A stretch of 64,000 bases of DNA from an uncultured Lachnospiraceae bacterium (GCA_945929965.1 CAMEOT010000004.1:62001-126000); one strand, 5' to 3'. Shown: positions 27,709-37,818, counted from the stretch's first letter. Program-made: numbers and translations. The notes: a model not told the origin generated them from the letters alone.

Positions 27709-28662
27709 TTATTCCACTGCATGTTCTTTCAAAAAGTCTAGCCAGATGGGAATATACTGGGCCTTCAGGTGCACTCCGTCATAAGTATAGGATGCCACCA
27801 TTCCTCCGGTCTCATCGCAGATCAGCGGATTCACATCCAGATAAAAAATCTTCTCATCGTCCGCAAGCTTCGCGATTTCTTCATTCCTGGCTTCGATGCC
27901 CTCATTGGTAATATAGTCTCCCTGCCCGGAGCGCTCCGTGGTCACCTTCATGATCGCCTGCAGGTAGATCACCGCATCGGGCTGCAGCTGTTGCAAATGC
28001 TGTACTGCCTCCCCGTAAGCCTTCATGAAAGATTCCACCGTACCGGTTCCCATCTCGTTAATACCGATCATCAGATAGATCTTGGCAAACTGTTTCTCGG
28101 ATAGTGCCTCTTCCACCGTGATCTTTTTCTTCTGCCCCGGCACCGCTACTATTTTCGAATCGAACATCTTATAAATCGTAAGTCCGGTAGAGGCATAAAA
28201 TGTGGAGGTTTCTTCCAGTCCACCGTATTCATACATTCCCACTGTCCGGGAATCCCCGATAAATACAGCATCATCAAAATAGCTGTCATCCACCGTATGG
28301 TAGACCACTTCTTTTGGCAGTTCTTCCGAAGGCTCTGTCGGTTGTGGTTCCTCCGTTGTCATTGTCTCTGTCTGCGTATCTGCCGATGTCTCTCCGACTG
28401 CCGGTGTCCGACTTTCCCCTGTGGGATCTTCTGTGCCTTCCGGGACCGTATCCCCCGATACGGTTCCGTCCTGTTGTCCGGGTTCCGATGTATGATCCAT
28501 CCGGGCACCGCCTGCCAGCTGCACACCCCTGTTATACAATTCCCGAAGGGGATCCGTATACACCTGCCAGTTGTCCGTCCATGTAAAAAACAGGACTCCC
28601 ATAAGCAGCAGACTGATGGGAAAGGATAATTTTCTTATCCATTGTCGTAGTTTCTGTAACAT
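27709..28662 (-). CDS. Membrane-anchored SGNH/GDSL-like hydrolase, probable acyl transfer partner of MBOAT
   Basis: 317 residues. A single membrane helix near residues 13-30 is followed by a long Thr/Glu/Pro-rich linker to about residue 115, then an SGNH domain outside the cell. The catalytic blocks are FIGDSRTVGM (serine), MIGINEMGTG (block III, with Glu where Asn-Asp is common) and YDGVHLKAQ with the Asp-x-x-His pair. Paired with the MBOAT gene 23 bases upstream, it probably moves acetyl groups onto a surface polysaccharide, as in alginate or teichoic acid systems. The acceptor is unknown. Confidence 0.82.
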   Translation of the reverse strand: MLQKLRQWIRKLSFPISLLLMGVLFFTWTDNWQVYTDPLRELYNRGVQLAGGARMDHTSEPGQQDGTVSGDTVPEGTEDPTGESRTPAVGETSADTQTETMTTEEPQPTEPSEELPKEVVYHTVDDSYFDDAVFIGDSRTVGMYEYGGLEETSTFYASTGLTIYKMFDSKIVAVPGQKKKITVEEALSEKQFAKIYLMIGINEMGTGTVESFMKAYGEAVQHLQQLQPDAVIYLQAIMKVTTERSGQGDYITNEGIEARNEEIAKLADDEKIFYLDVNPLICDETGGMVASYTYDGVHLKAQYIPIWLDFLKEHAVE

Positions 28663-28685
28663 ATTTCCTATCCTATCCAGATTTT

Positions 28686-30032
28686 CTAAAAACTAAAGTA
28701 CATAAACGGGTTATTTCCCTCTAATATAAGTCTCCAGACGCAATACCAGAATACCGCTGCCAGCAATATTTTCATTAGGATCTTATCCTTGCTGTAATCG
28801 TACAACTTCTCGATTGCCGGCGTACATGCCAGCCCGGATACGACTAACAGCCCACCATAGGTAGACAATGCTTTCCACGCATCCTCATAGCCGCCGCTGA
28901 TCCCCGGTACCAGCCACATCATTTTATCCAGATAGACCTGCAGCTGTGACAGATCCGTAATAGCAAAGCACATCCAGCTTACGGGAATGATCAGCCACAG
29001 ATAAATGTGCGGCAGTACTTTCATTTTATGTACGAATTTTAATCTTCCCAGCTGCCGTTCCAGTACAATGCAGATCCAGAGCAATCCGCCCCAGCAGAAA
29101 AAGTTCCAGCCGGCGCCATGCCAGAAAGCTGTCAGCATCCATACCACCAACAGATTAAAAATCGTGCAAAGTTCCCCTCGTCTGCTGCCTCCCAGCGGAA
29201 TATAGACATACCGACAGAACCATTGCCCCAGTGTCATATGCCATCTGCGGTAAAAATCCCTGACCCCCCGGGCCATATATGGTCTGCGGAAATTTCTGGG
29301 CAGTTCGATTCCCAGCATCCTGCCAAGCCCCATTGCCATCAACGAATATCCCCAGAAATCAAAATAGATCTCCATGGAATAAGCAATGGCTGCCAGCCAT
29401 GCCAGCGGAGTGGAGATACTCTCGAATCCGGTTACCTGTACTTCATGCCACAGGATCCCTACGCGGTCGGCCAACAGCACTTTGGCTGCCAGTCCTAAGA
29501 CGAACAGCTTCATGCCGTCCTCCAGTCCCTGCATAGTAAAAGTCCTGTTGTACAGGCTGTCTTTCACCTCACCATAACGGGTAATGGGGCCGGAGATCAG
29601 CTTCGGAAACATGACCACATAAGTTGCAAATTTTAAAAAAGAATACTCCCTATCTGCATCTCCGCGATATACATCGATCAGATAAGACAATATCTGAAAG
29701 GTATAAAAACTGATCCCCAGAGGAAGTCCCGCAGAACCTCCCCGGCACTTAAACCAGATCAGAATGCCAATGTTAATACTCAATGCTGTCACGAACAACA
29801 GCCTCTTGCGCCATAACGTCCTGGGGCTGCGCTTTGCCAGATGCAGTCCGATAAAATAATTACATAAAACGGAGAGCATCAAAGGTGCAAGATTTCCTGC
29901 ATCTCCCATTGCATAAAAGACAATGCTACCTATAAGCAGTGTCAGGTTTCTGTATTTAGAAGGTGTGATTCCATAGACGATCAGAAAAACCGGCAGGAAC
30001 CACAGCAGAAATTCAATACTGCTGAATGTCAA
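28686..30032 (-). CDS. MBOAT family O-acyltransferase (AlgI/DltB-like)
   Basis: 448 residues with about ten membrane helices. MBOAT proteins pass acyl groups across the membrane. The start is a TTG at 30032, giving MTFSSIEFLLWFLPVFLIVY, which fits the family N-terminus; upstream pairing to the ribosome is weak (AAAGATG). Seen: GISFYTFQILSYLIDVYRG, FWGYSLMAMGLGRMLGIELP, the active-site histidine region ARGVRDFYRRWHMTLGQWF and TAFWHGAGWNFF. It forms a two-gene unit with the SGNH protein. Confidence 0.93.
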   Translation of the reverse strand: MTFSSIEFLLWFLPVFLIVYGITPSKYRNLTLLIGSIVFYAMGDAGNLAPLMLSVLCNYFIGLHLAKRSPRTLWRKRLLFVTALSINIGILIWFKCRGGSAGLPLGISFYTFQILSYLIDVYRGDADREYSFLKFATYVVMFPKLISGPITRYGEVKDSLYNRTFTMQGLEDGMKLFVLGLAAKVLLADRVGILWHEVQVTGFESISTPLAWLAAIAYSMEIYFDFWGYSLMAMGLGRMLGIELPRNFRRPYMARGVRDFYRRWHMTLGQWFCRYVYIPLGGSRRGELCTIFNLLVVWMLTAFWHGAGWNFFCWGGLLWICIVLERQLGRLKFVHKMKVLPHIYLWLIIPVSWMCFAITDLSQLQVYLDKMMWLVPGISGGYEDAWKALSTYGGLLVVSGLACTPAIEKLYDYSKDKILMKILLAAVFWYCVWRLILEGNNPFMYFSF

Positions 30033-30161
30033 AATAAATCACATCTTTCTGTTTTCTATTACTAATTCTGTTCTTTATATCATAGTAGCTTGAAACACAG
30101 GGTATTACAACTAAACAATTCTTAATTTTAAATGACAATATTTTACAACTGCTTAATCTTT

Positions 30162-30190
30162 TTGCAATTTTTTCCGGCTTCGTATACAAT
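30162..30190 (+). promoter_or_regulatory. Promoter of the CxxC/CxxH repeat protein gene
   Basis: TTGCAA (30162-30167), 17 bases, TACAAT (30185-30190), 34 bases before the start codon. Confidence 0.6.
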
Positions 30191-30223
30191 GGATATAACA
30201 ACGATCGAGAAAGGATATTTCCT

Positions 30224-30985
30224 ATGAAAGAACAGTTATATACCATCCCCTTAAACGATGCCGTCAACGCACAGGACGAATGTCCTTTCTGCTTCATCCA
30301 CAGAAGTATCGAGCAGGATCTGTTGGATTTCGTCTTGGGCTCCGGCTCCTCCTATATGGAAGCAGATATTAGAGAGCAGACCGACAAGACAGGCTTCTGC
30401 CGCTATCATTTTCAGAAGATGTTTGACTATGGCAATACCCTGGGCAACGCCTGGATCCTGAAAACGCACTATCAGCGTATGATCCGGGAAATGCAGCAGG
30501 AATTTGCTTCCTTCCGCCCCGGAAAAAACTCTCTTCTTCAGAAATTCAAAAAAGCGGAAGGCGGTGAAAATACCATCGGCATGTGGATCCGTGCAAAAGA
30601 GGACTCCTGCTATATCTGTTCCCAGTACAAGGATACTTATGAAAGATACCTGGACACCTTTTTCTATCTGTGGAAAAATGATGACAGCTTCCGTAATAAA
30701 ATAAAAGACGGCAAAGGTTTCTGCCTGCCTCACTTTGGAGACCTCTGCGAAGCCGCAGACCACAAGCTCTCCGATAAGGAAAAGCAGGAATTCTACGACT
30801 GTCTCCTGCCCGTCATGGAAGCGAACATGCAGCGGATCTCTGAGGATGTATCCTGGCTGGTGGAAAAATTCGATTACCGAAATAAGGACGCCGACTGGAA
30901 GAACTCCAAAGATGCCATCCAGCGCGGCATGCAGAAATTAAAAGGCGGATATCCCGCAGATCCTGCCTATAAAATGTCTAAATAG
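30224..30985 (+). CDS. DUF6062-type protein with duplicated CxxC-CxxH module
   Basis: 253 residues, no signal peptide or membrane segment. I recall this as DUF6062, a clostridial family without a known function. The cysteines fall in two matching modules: CPFC (20, 23) with CRYH (59, 62), and CYIC (129, 132) with CLPH (167, 170), each about 35 residues apart. This suggests two zinc sites or a redox-active repeat protein. The start follows GAAAGGA. It is monocistronic, facing a TetR gene. Function is not assigned. Confidence 0.7.
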   Translation: MKEQLYTIPLNDAVNAQDECPFCFIHRSIEQDLLDFVLGSGSSYMEADIREQTDKTGFCRYHFQKMFDYGNTLGNAWILKTHYQRMIREMQQEFASFRPGKNSLLQKFKKAEGGENTIGMWIRAKEDSCYICSQYKDTYERYLDTFFYLWKNDDSFRNKIKDGKGFCLPHFGDLCEAADHKLSDKEKQEFYDCLLPVMEANMQRISEDVSWLVEKFDYRNKDADWKNSKDAIQRGMQKLKGGYPADPAYKMSK

Positions 30986-31021
30986 TCATATTTTCTTCAA
31001 AATTATGATGCAAATAGGATG

Positions 31022-31660
31022 CTATTTTTCCGAAAGTTCTTCGTCAGAGGGCTGTGTGGAACGTTCCGCCAGCCTTCTGCTTAAGTTCAGGTACTCTGTG
31101 ATCTCTTCATACAACATCTCCGGCTGAAAAGCATCCTCTAAAATCCTCTCGTTCATCAGTCCCTTAATGGTCAGCTCCAGCATTTTACGAAGCTTCTGGG
31201 CATCCTCCGCAGAAGCATACGCGGTAAGATCCGCTTTTTCGTAGATGGCTTCGTAAGCGTCCTCCAGGCGCCGTCTGCTCTCTTCGGCAGCTAACAGGGC
31301 TTCGCTGACATTCTCAGACTGTGCCCGGTTTAAAAACTGCTGCAGATAGGGATACCGGCACATAGCATGCATTTTCCCGCATTCCACCTGCTGCATCAGA
31401 GCAAACAGGTCCGTCTCCTTCGCATCCACCGCCGTAGACAGCTCCAACAGCAGGTAACGGACACTGTAATCATAGACAAATGCATATACTCCCAGTTTGC
31501 TTTCGAAATAATGGAATAACAAGCCCTTGCTGATAGCCGCCTCCCTCACAATATCATCAGTGCTGGCATGCCGATAGCCGCTAAGAGCAAATGCTTTCAG
31601 TGCTGCATTGATCATCCTGTCCTGTTTTTCCTTTTTTAAATCAAAAAATTTCTCATTCAT
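31022..31660 (-). CDS. TetR/AcrR family transcriptional regulator
   Basis: 212 residues. The N-terminal helix-turn-helix spans about residues 8-55 with MINAALKAFALSGYRHASTDDIVREAAISKGLLFHYFESK, shown here in parts: AFALSGYRHASTDDIV and ISKGLLFHYFESK. The C-terminal ligand domain is variable and gives no clue to the inducer. It diverges from the small acidic membrane protein gene over a 113-base gap holding imperfect TGTATATA/TACATACA arms (31722-31749), a possible operator. Confidence 0.9.
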   Translation of the reverse strand: MNEKFFDLKKEKQDRMINAALKAFALSGYRHASTDDIVREAAISKGLLFHYFESKLGVYAFVYDYSVRYLLLELSTAVDAKETDLFALMQQVECGKMHAMCRYPYLQQFLNRAQSENVSEALLAAEESRRRLEDAYEAIYEKADLTAYASAEDAQKLRKMLELTIKGLMNERILEDAFQPEMLYEEITEYLNLSRRLAERSTQPSDEELSEK

Positions 31661-31773
31661 AACGCAACATATCCCTTTTCATTTTGGTCAATAAGGTTTA
31701 TCATATAACTGTATGGACAAATGTATATAATTCCGAACCGTTACATACACTACAACATGGAAGGAGCAACCCT

Positions 31774-32166
31774 ATGGCTAAAAAATTTGGCAAATTTCTG
31801 CTGTTCACCGCAGCAGTAGGTACCGCAGCCGCAGCTGCTTACTACTATATGCAACAGAAGGATTCCAAGCTGAAGGAATCTTCCGATGCAGATGACGATT
31901 ACGATGATTTCCATGAGGATCTCGAGGAGAGCAATGAATTCTCCCGCAATTATGTTCCTCTGAATACTGCCGTGCAGACTCCCGAGGCTTCTGCACCTGA
32001 GAAGGCAGATACCACAGATGCTGACGCTGACGCATCCGATTTCACTCCCCTCTCCGATCAGGCAGCCGATCTGTCCGGGGAAGAGGAGGAGACCGTGGAA
32101 GGCGTAGAAGAGTTCTTCGACGAGGAAGATGCCGAGGACGCAGAACCTCCCATCAGTGAAGAATAA
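31774..32166 (+). CDS. Small acidic membrane-anchored protein of unknown function
   Basis: 130 residues from the ATG at 31774, which follows GGAAGGAG by eight bases. An N-terminal hydrophobic segment FLLFTAAVGTAAAAAYYYM (residues 7-25) anchors it; the rest is strongly acidic, rich in Asp, Glu, Ala and Ser, and probably disordered. I do not recognise a family. It is divergent from the TetR gene, which may control it. Confidence 0.55.
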   Translation: MAKKFGKFLLFTAAVGTAAAAAYYYMQQKDSKLKESSDADDDYDDFHEDLEESNEFSRNYVPLNTAVQTPEASAPEKADTTDADADASDFTPLSDQAADLSGEEEETVEGVEEFFDEEDAEDAEPPISEE

Positions 32167-32187
32167 GAATCTATAAGGATCCCTATT

Positions 32188-32240
32188 AAGAAGGTCTTAC
32201 AGCCATGCTTTTTGCAGTCTGTGAAGACCTTCTTTCATTT
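32188..32240 (+). terminator. Terminator after the small acidic protein gene
   Basis: AAGAAGGTCTT (32188-32198) pairs perfectly with AAGACCTTCTT (32224-32234), then TCATTT. It overlaps the 3' end of the convergent MocR gene. Confidence 0.6.
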
Positions 32241-33603
32241 CTGGCTCACTCACACTTCCGAATCCCAACAGTATCGTTGCCTTCGGGGCATCGGTCTCCA
32301 CCATATTTTCCGACATGCCATAGACTTTTACCCCCGCTTCCGTCGCAGCAGACAATAGCTGTGCTTCTGTGACAGCCCCTTTCGCCGTCAGCAGAAGATG
32401 CAGTCCCGCATCCTCCCCGGAGATTGTAAAAGCCTTTTTAAACGGCTCTAACTCTGCAAGCAGCAGATCGTGCTTGGCACGATAGTGCATCCGCATCTTG
32501 TTCAGATGCCGTTCAAAATAGCCGTCCCGGATAAATTCATTTAAGATCCGCTGGTCAATTCTCGACACTGTGCAGGAATAGAAAGAACAATCCCTGCGGT
32601 AGACCTCTAACAGACTCTCAGGAAGCACCATATAGCTGACACGGATCGCCGGTGCGATCGCTTTGGAAAAGGTACCAATGTAGATCACCTTGCCCCGTTT
32701 GTCCGAGGATTGCAGGGAAGGGATCGGTTTTCCTCGGTAGCGAAATTCACTGTCGTAGTCATCTTCGATCAGATAACGGTCCGGTTCCTTTTCCGCCCAG
32801 CGTAACAGCTCTGCTCTTCTGCCGATGGTCATGACCGCACCGGTAGGATACTGATGGGACGGCATCACATAGGCTGCCCGGACCGGAAGCCCCGAAAGCC
32901 TGTCCGCCCGCATCCCTTTATCGTCCATATCCACCGTATAAATACGATAGGCAAAAGACTGAAAGATCCGGTAAGCTCTCTTGTACGTAGGGTTCTCCAT
33001 GGCGATCCCCACATGTCTCCCCAGTATTTTCTCTAATAACAGTAACAGATAATCGTTCCCTGCTCCCACAATGATCTGTTCCGGGCGGCAGTTCACACCA
33101 CGGGAAGAATGCAGATACCGGCTGATGGTCATTCGCAGGTCATAATCTCCCTGGGGCTCTCCCTGGGCAAACAGCTCACTGTTACTATCATTCAGGATAT
33201 TTTTCGTGATCCGTTTCCACACTCCGAAGGGGAAACCGGTCATATCGATTCCATAAGGGGAAAAGTCGACCTGCACCTGTGTCCCGTCCTCTTGACTGTC
33301 AGGTCTGACCACCTCCGGCTCTGTCATCTCCCGCTGTTCCATGGTAAAAATCCCCTCCAGCCGGCAGACAAAGTATCCCTTATAAGGTTTTGCCTCAATA
33401 TATCCCTCGCTTAACAGCTGGTCATAGGCATAGTCCACCGTACTTCTCGCCACCTGCAGATATTCTGCCAGAGAACGCGTGGAGGGAAGCCTCTCTCCTG
33501 CCAGAAGCTTCCCTTCCCTGATTTCCTGTCGTATATGCTCATATATCTGCTGGTACAGACATTTATCACTGTCTGTACGCAGCCGGATCGTCATATCATA
33601 CAT
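32197..33603 (-). CDS. MocR-type regulator (GntR helix-turn-helix fused to PLP aminotransferase fold)
   Basis: 468 residues. The N-terminal GntR domain (about 10-75) includes CLYQQIYEHIRQEI and LPSTRSLAEYLQVARSTV; the rest is a fold-type I aminotransferase domain with GAGNDYLLLLLE, the aspartate in EDDYDSEFRY and the PLP lysine in GTFSKAIAPAIRVSY. Known MocR proteins (PdxR, GabR) regulate vitamin B6 or GABA genes; no such target is adjacent. It follows the DUF2225 gene by nine bases, so it may be cotranscribed with glnS and DUF2225. Confidence 0.93.
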   Translation of the reverse strand: MYDMTIRLRTDSDKCLYQQIYEHIRQEIREGKLLAGERLPSTRSLAEYLQVARSTVDYAYDQLLSEGYIEAKPYKGYFVCRLEGIFTMEQREMTEPEVVRPDSQEDGTQVQVDFSPYGIDMTGFPFGVWKRITKNILNDSNSELFAQGEPQGDYDLRMTISRYLHSSRGVNCRPEQIIVGAGNDYLLLLLEKILGRHVGIAMENPTYKRAYRIFQSFAYRIYTVDMDDKGMRADRLSGLPVRAAYVMPSHQYPTGAVMTIGRRAELLRWAEKEPDRYLIEDDYDSEFRYRGKPIPSLQSSDKRGKVIYIGTFSKAIAPAIRVSYMVLPESLLEVYRRDCSFYSCTVSRIDQRILNEFIRDGYFERHLNKMRMHYRAKHDLLLAELEPFKKAFTISGEDAGLHLLLTAKGAVTEAQLLSAATEAGVKVYGMSENMVETDAPKATILLGFGSVSEPEMKEGLHRLQKAWL

Positions 33604-33612
33604 AATGTTGTC

Positions 33613-34458
33613 CTACTTTTTCTGACTCCTTAGTTCCTCCAGGATCTGATCCTTAAGCTCTCTTGCCTTGTCCTTCGTACGGGCATTGGCAGAGGGAGAG
33701 GTGAGGATCGAAGCCACCATACGGCTCGCCACATCGTATTTCTGAAATCTGGTGGCTAACACTCCGATCAGGAACTCCACCGTGATCTCATCCATGCCGC
33801 ACATGGGAAATCCTTCAGTCTGAAGCGCCTCCGCGAAACCGGTATAGGCATTTTTCAGATAGGTCTCCTCCATGTTCTTCAATTCACGCAGACGCGCCAT
33901 ATCCGTATCTCCGGATTCTTCCAGATATTCCTGATAGCCCCTCATGAGCCATCCGCTCTTTAAACAGATATAAGCCTTCTCGCTGGCATGGGCACGCTTT
34001 ACCACAGCATTTGCCAGGCACAGCTTATAGCGCTCGATCGCCTCTTCATAGGTATAGATATCGTCTTCATAGGTATGCAGCTGTACTTTGCTGCTGATAT
34101 TTTCTTTGATCAGCTTGGCATGTACCTTGGTAATGTTGCTGAAATATCTGTTCAATGCCGCATATCCGCAATGGGGACACAGGATCACATCATATTTTAC
34201 CGCATCAATGCCTTCGTATTTTGCACGGAGATCCTGATCTGTGCCTAAAAGCCTTGCCTTTCCGGTCTTCATGATCTTGGCAGGGAAATCTTCTCCGCAT
34301 ACCGGACAGGTAAAATTCTTGTCGTAGATCAGGTCCTTTTCTTCTATCTTAGGTGCCTCTGCCGCTGATTTTTCTTCCTTTTTCTCCTGTCCGAAGATCT
34401 CCATATCTTCCAGGTTGTCCAGCCCCAGACCGGCCAGCCCGAACAATTTGTCTGACAT
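33613..34458 (-). CDS. DUF2225 family protein
   Basis: 281 residues. The family is conserved in Firmicutes without a known function. After a short acidic N-terminal tail, CPVCGEDF (near residue 52) and CPHCGYAALNRYF (near 95) form a probable zinc site, followed by a helical, TPR-like region. It sits 24 bases after glnS and nine before the MocR gene. Confidence 0.8.
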   Translation of the reverse strand: MSDKLFGLAGLGLDNLEDMEIFGQEKKEEKSAAEAPKIEEKDLIYDKNFTCPVCGEDFPAKIMKTGKARLLGTDQDLRAKYEGIDAVKYDVILCPHCGYAALNRYFSNITKVHAKLIKENISSKVQLHTYEDDIYTYEEAIERYKLCLANAVVKRAHASEKAYICLKSGWLMRGYQEYLEESGDTDMARLRELKNMEETYLKNAYTGFAEALQTEGFPMCGMDEITVEFLIGVLATRFQKYDVASRMVASILTSPSANARTKDKARELKDQILEELRSQKK

Positions 34459-34482
34459 TCTTTTGTCTCTTCCTTTCCAAGC

Positions 34483-36177
34483 TTACTTAGGCAGTACGTA
34501 AGAACTCTTCAGAGATACGATACGGTTAAATACCAGTTCTCCGGGCTTGGTGTCCTTATAATCCACACAGAAGAAGCCCTGTCTTACGAACTGGAACCGG
34601 TCATATGCCTGTGCCTTTGCAAATGCCGGCTCTAAGCGGCACTCTGTCAGTGTGGTCAGAGAATTAGGGTTCAGATTCAGACTTCCGTCCTCGTTGTATA
34701 CGCCCTTCTCCTCATCGATGATATTCTCATACAGACGAACCTCTGCTTTCACAGATTCCGCTGCGCTTACCCAGTGGATGGTTCCCTTAACCTTGCGGCC
34801 GTCCGGGCTGTTACCGCCGCGGCTCTCCGGATCGTAAGTACAATGTACTTCCACAACCTTACCGCTTTCATCCTTGACACAGCCGGTGCACTTTACAAAA
34901 TATGCGTTCATCAGGCGCACTTCGTTGCCGGGGAACATACGGAAATACTTCTTGGGAGGCTCTTCCATGAAGTCCTCTCTCTCAATATATAATTCCCTGC
35001 CGAAAGGAACCTCACGGCTGCCAAGTTCCTCGTTCTCCGGATTATTGACTACGGGCAGCATCTCGGTCTGTCCTTCGGGATAGTTGTCAATGACAAGCTT
35101 CACAGGATCTAAGATTGCCATCATGCGGGGTGCCTTTGCCTTCAGATCCTCACGAATACAGTACTCTAACATTGCATAGTCTGCGGAGGACTGTGCCTTG
35201 GAGATACCGCACAGCTCTACGAACCTCTTGATAGATTCCGGTGTGAAACCTCTTCTGCGCAGTGCTGCGATAGATACCAGTCTTGGATCGTCCCAGCCGT
35301 CCACGATGCCCTGCTCTACCAGTTTCTTGATATAACGCTTACCGGTGACCACATTGGTCAGGTACAGCTTGGCGAACTCGATCTGCTTGGGAGGATGAGG
35401 GTATTCCAGTTCTCTTACCACCCAGTCATATAAAGGTCTGTGATCCTCGAACTCCAGTGTACAGATCGAATGGGTCACACCCTCGATGGCATCCTCGATG
35501 GGATGTGCGAAGTCATACATCGGATAGATGCACCACTTGTCGCCTGTATTCTGGTGAGACATATGTGCCACACGGTAGATAACGGGATCTCGCATGTTGA
35601 TATTGGGAGATGCCATATCGATGCGGGCACGCAGTACCTTGGTTCCGTCCTCGTATCTGCCGGCCTTCATGCCCTCGAACAGTGCCAGATTCTCTTCAAC
35701 GCTTCTTGCACTGCCGGGATCCTCCTTACCGGGCTCGGTCAGGCTTCCTCTATATTCACGGATCTGCTCTGCACTTAAGTCGGATACATAAGCCTTTCCC
35801 TTTTTGATCAGCTTTACTGCTGCTTCATACATCTGGTCAAAATAGTTGGATGCGAAGAAAAGTCTGTCTTCCCAGTCTGCGCCCAGCCACTTTACATCTG
35901 CTTTGATGGATTCTACGAACTCTGCCTTCTCCTTGGTGGGATTGGTGTCATCAAAACGCAGGTTGAATTTACCGTTGTACTTCTGGGACAGGCCGTAGTT
36001 TAAGAGAATACTCTTGGCATGTCCGATATGAAGATATCCGTTGGGTTCGGGAGGGAAACGGGTATGTACAGTATCGTATACACCCTCCGCCAGATCCTTG
36101 TCGATGATCTGCTCTATAAAATTCTTAGACTCCTTCACTTCTGCGGAATCTACGATTTCTTTTTCCAGTTCGCTCAT
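34483..36177 (-). CDS. glnS: Glutaminyl-tRNA synthetase
   Basis: 564 residues, close to the bacterial GlnRS length. It charges tRNA-Gln directly. The HIGH-type motif lies in [17 protein letters not shown], the following [10 protein letters not shown] and the [18 protein letters not shown] block are typical, and the KMSKS position is the variant VTGKRY. The C-terminal beta-barrel anticodon domain starts near residue 345. AAGGCAAGGA precedes the start. The window also contains gatCAB, so the amidotransferase is not needed for Gln here. Confidence 0.95.
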   Translation of the reverse strand: MSELEKEIVDSAEVKESKNFIEQIIDKDLAEGVYDTVHTRFPPEPNGYLHIGHAKSILLNYGLSQKYNGKFNLRFDDTNPTKEKAEFVESIKADVKWLGADWEDRLFFASNYFDQMYEAAVKLIKKGKAYVSDLSAEQIREYRGSLTEPGKEDPGSARSVEENLALFEGMKAGRYEDGTKVLRARIDMASPNINMRDPVIYRVAHMSHQNTGDKWCIYPMYDFAHPIEDAIEGVTHSICTLEFEDHRPLYDWVVRELEYPHPPKQIEFAKLYLTNVVTGKRYIKKLVEQGIVDGWDDPRLVSIAALRRRGFTPESIKRFVELCGISKAQSSADYAMLEYCIREDLKAKAPRMMAILDPVKLVIDNYPEGQTEMLPVVNNPENEELGSREVPFGRELYIEREDFMEEPPKKYFRMFPGNEVRLMNAYFVKCTGCVKDESGKVVEVHCTYDPESRGGNSPDGRKVKGTIHWVSAAESVKAEVRLYENIIDEEKGVYNEDGSLNLNPNSLTTLTECRLEPAFAKAQAYDRFQFVRQGFFCVDYKDTKPGELVFNRIVSLKSSYVLPK

Positions 36178-36270
36178 GGTAATATCCTTGCCTTTCGTTT
36201 ACTTAATACTGTTTTCGTAACCTTAATCTTACCACACAAGGAAAATTTTATAAACCTTTTTTTGTGATTC

Positions 36271-37818
36271 TTATGCCATCTCTTCAAAATTATTCAGAAG
36301 ATTCTGTGCAGGCTCTATGAACATATTGTGCAGATCATCCTCACTGGCCACCAGATAATCTCCGGTCCTGCCCGTCATATAAGTATCCTCATCCCAGATG
36401 GGGAATATCTTTACTCCCCGCTTCAGCTCGAGGGCATAGATACAGAAAGCATCCGTAGGCATACCCATATGGACATATTCCGTCAGCAGATGATTACTTC
36501 CATCCCTGCCGTCCTTGACTCTCGGGATATATCCCATAGAGCTGCAATATGCCTCCGGCAGCGGCAGCTCGCACAGTTCCAGGATCCGGTGAAATCTCCC
36601 GGCCGGGACCGGATGCAGCTCCCCGGTACGCTCCAGCGTGAAATACTTATCCTGTCTGGTGTCAATATCCATAGTGCCGTCCTCGGTACGTATGGATACC
36701 ACCTTTCCAAGCTCTGCCAGATCCGCTGCCTTCAGGCAGGCGATCGGTTCTTTCCGCCTGCGGTATTTTTTACCCTCTTTTACAGGGAATTTGCGTTCTT
36801 TCGCATATACGATCTCAAAATTGTCAAAATACTGCGTCATCCGGTTGTTGAAATAAGCCTCGGAATGCAGTGTGGGATATTTTTCTTCATACAGCTTCAT
36901 GCTGATGTAGCCGCCGGCCTTTTCCACATGACCGCCGCCGGAGCCGATCCCCTCCGAGAGATATTCCGAAAGCTCATTGGCATTGACCTCTCTGATACAG
37001 CTTCTGACGGAGAATTTATATCCGCCGCCGTCCTCATTGTAGACCACGCAGGTATTCACTCCGGCTACCTGGAGCAGGAAATCACTGATCAGTCCCAGCA
37101 CGTTAGGGTCACAAGGCTGGGAATGGATCACAGCGAACTGGTAATCGTCATTGTAATTGCAGCGTAACAGCGCCACTCCTGCAATCTCCAGCTCCTTCAG
37201 GGAAATATTGGAATTGCGGAACAGTGATACCAGATTCTTGTCAAAGTTCAGGCTCTCGCGCATATCCATATCCACCGGATTGGACAGCTCCGAGAACTGA
37301 TTGGTATCCATGAACAGCCCATAATACAAAGCGGTCCCCAGATCTTTATTTTTCTCCACCGGATAATGCATCTCCTGAAGCATGGTCCATACCAGAGTCG
37401 CACAGCTGCCAAGATTAGGTTGTAATCGCATTTTCTCCGTACAGATCACTTCCAGAGGATGATGATCGATCACTGCGATCTCCGAAGCCCAGATCTTCGT
37501 CACATTACCGGCACCGAACTGACAGTCCACGGTGATCAGAAGTCCATCCACCGGCTCCTCCCCGGGATGCGCCAGATATTTCAGCGGAATTCCCAGCTTC
37601 TCCACCATCAGCGTCAGGTTGGCCTTTCTCACTCTGTTTTTCCCGGAATACAAAAGCCTCACATCTTTTCCCTGATCACGGAAAAAGCAATACAATCCAA
37701 ACCCGGACGCTATCGCATCTGCATCCGGATTATCATGGCACTGGATCGTCACACGGTCATATCCCAATAATTCATCCAGCATCATTTCTCTGCTTTTCTC
37801 TTCCCCTCGTCTGTCCAT
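36271..37818 (-). CDS. DHH family phosphoesterase with extra C-terminal region
   Basis: 515 residues. DHH/DHHA1 proteins cleave nanoRNA, cyclic dinucleotides or similar phosphodiesters with manganese. Seen: HDNPDADAIASG near residues 28-39, DCQFGAGN, the DHHP motif near 118-121 and a DHHA1 loop GSGGGHVEKAGGY near 290-300. About 190 residues follow that are absent from NrnA-type enzymes, including RTGDYLVASEDD near the C-terminus. There is no membrane segment, so it is not GdpP. The substrate is unknown. Confidence 0.82.
   Translation of the reverse strand: MDRRGEEKSREMMLDELLGYDRVTIQCHDNPDADAIASGFGLYCFFRDQGKDVRLLYSGKNRVRKANLTLMVEKLGIPLKYLAHPGEEPVDGLLITVDCQFGAGNVTKIWASEIAVIDHHPLEVICTEKMRLQPNLGSCATLVWTMLQEMHYPVEKNKDLGTALYYGLFMDTNQFSELSNPVDMDMRESLNFDKNLVSLFRNSNISLKELEIAGVALLRCNYNDDYQFAVIHSQPCDPNVLGLISDFLLQVAGVNTCVVYNEDGGGYKFSVRSCIREVNANELSEYLSEGIGSGGGHVEKAGGYISMKLYEEKYPTLHSEAYFNNRMTQYFDNFEIVYAKERKFPVKEGKKYRRRKEPIACLKAADLAELGKVVSIRTEDGTMDIDTRQDKYFTLERTGELHPVPAGRFHRILELCELPLPEAYCSSMGYIPRVKDGRDGSNHLLTEYVHMGMPTDAFCIYALELKRGVKIFPIWDEDTYMTGRTGDYLVASEDDLHNMFIEPAQNLLNNFEEMA

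Noticed and set aside
29005..29577. Several plus-strand frames opposite the MBOAT gene
   Set aside because: They are overlapping shadows with proline- and serine-rich translations.
36328..37167. Plus-strand open frame of 279 residues opposite the DHH gene
   Set aside because: Antisense shadow without a start signal.
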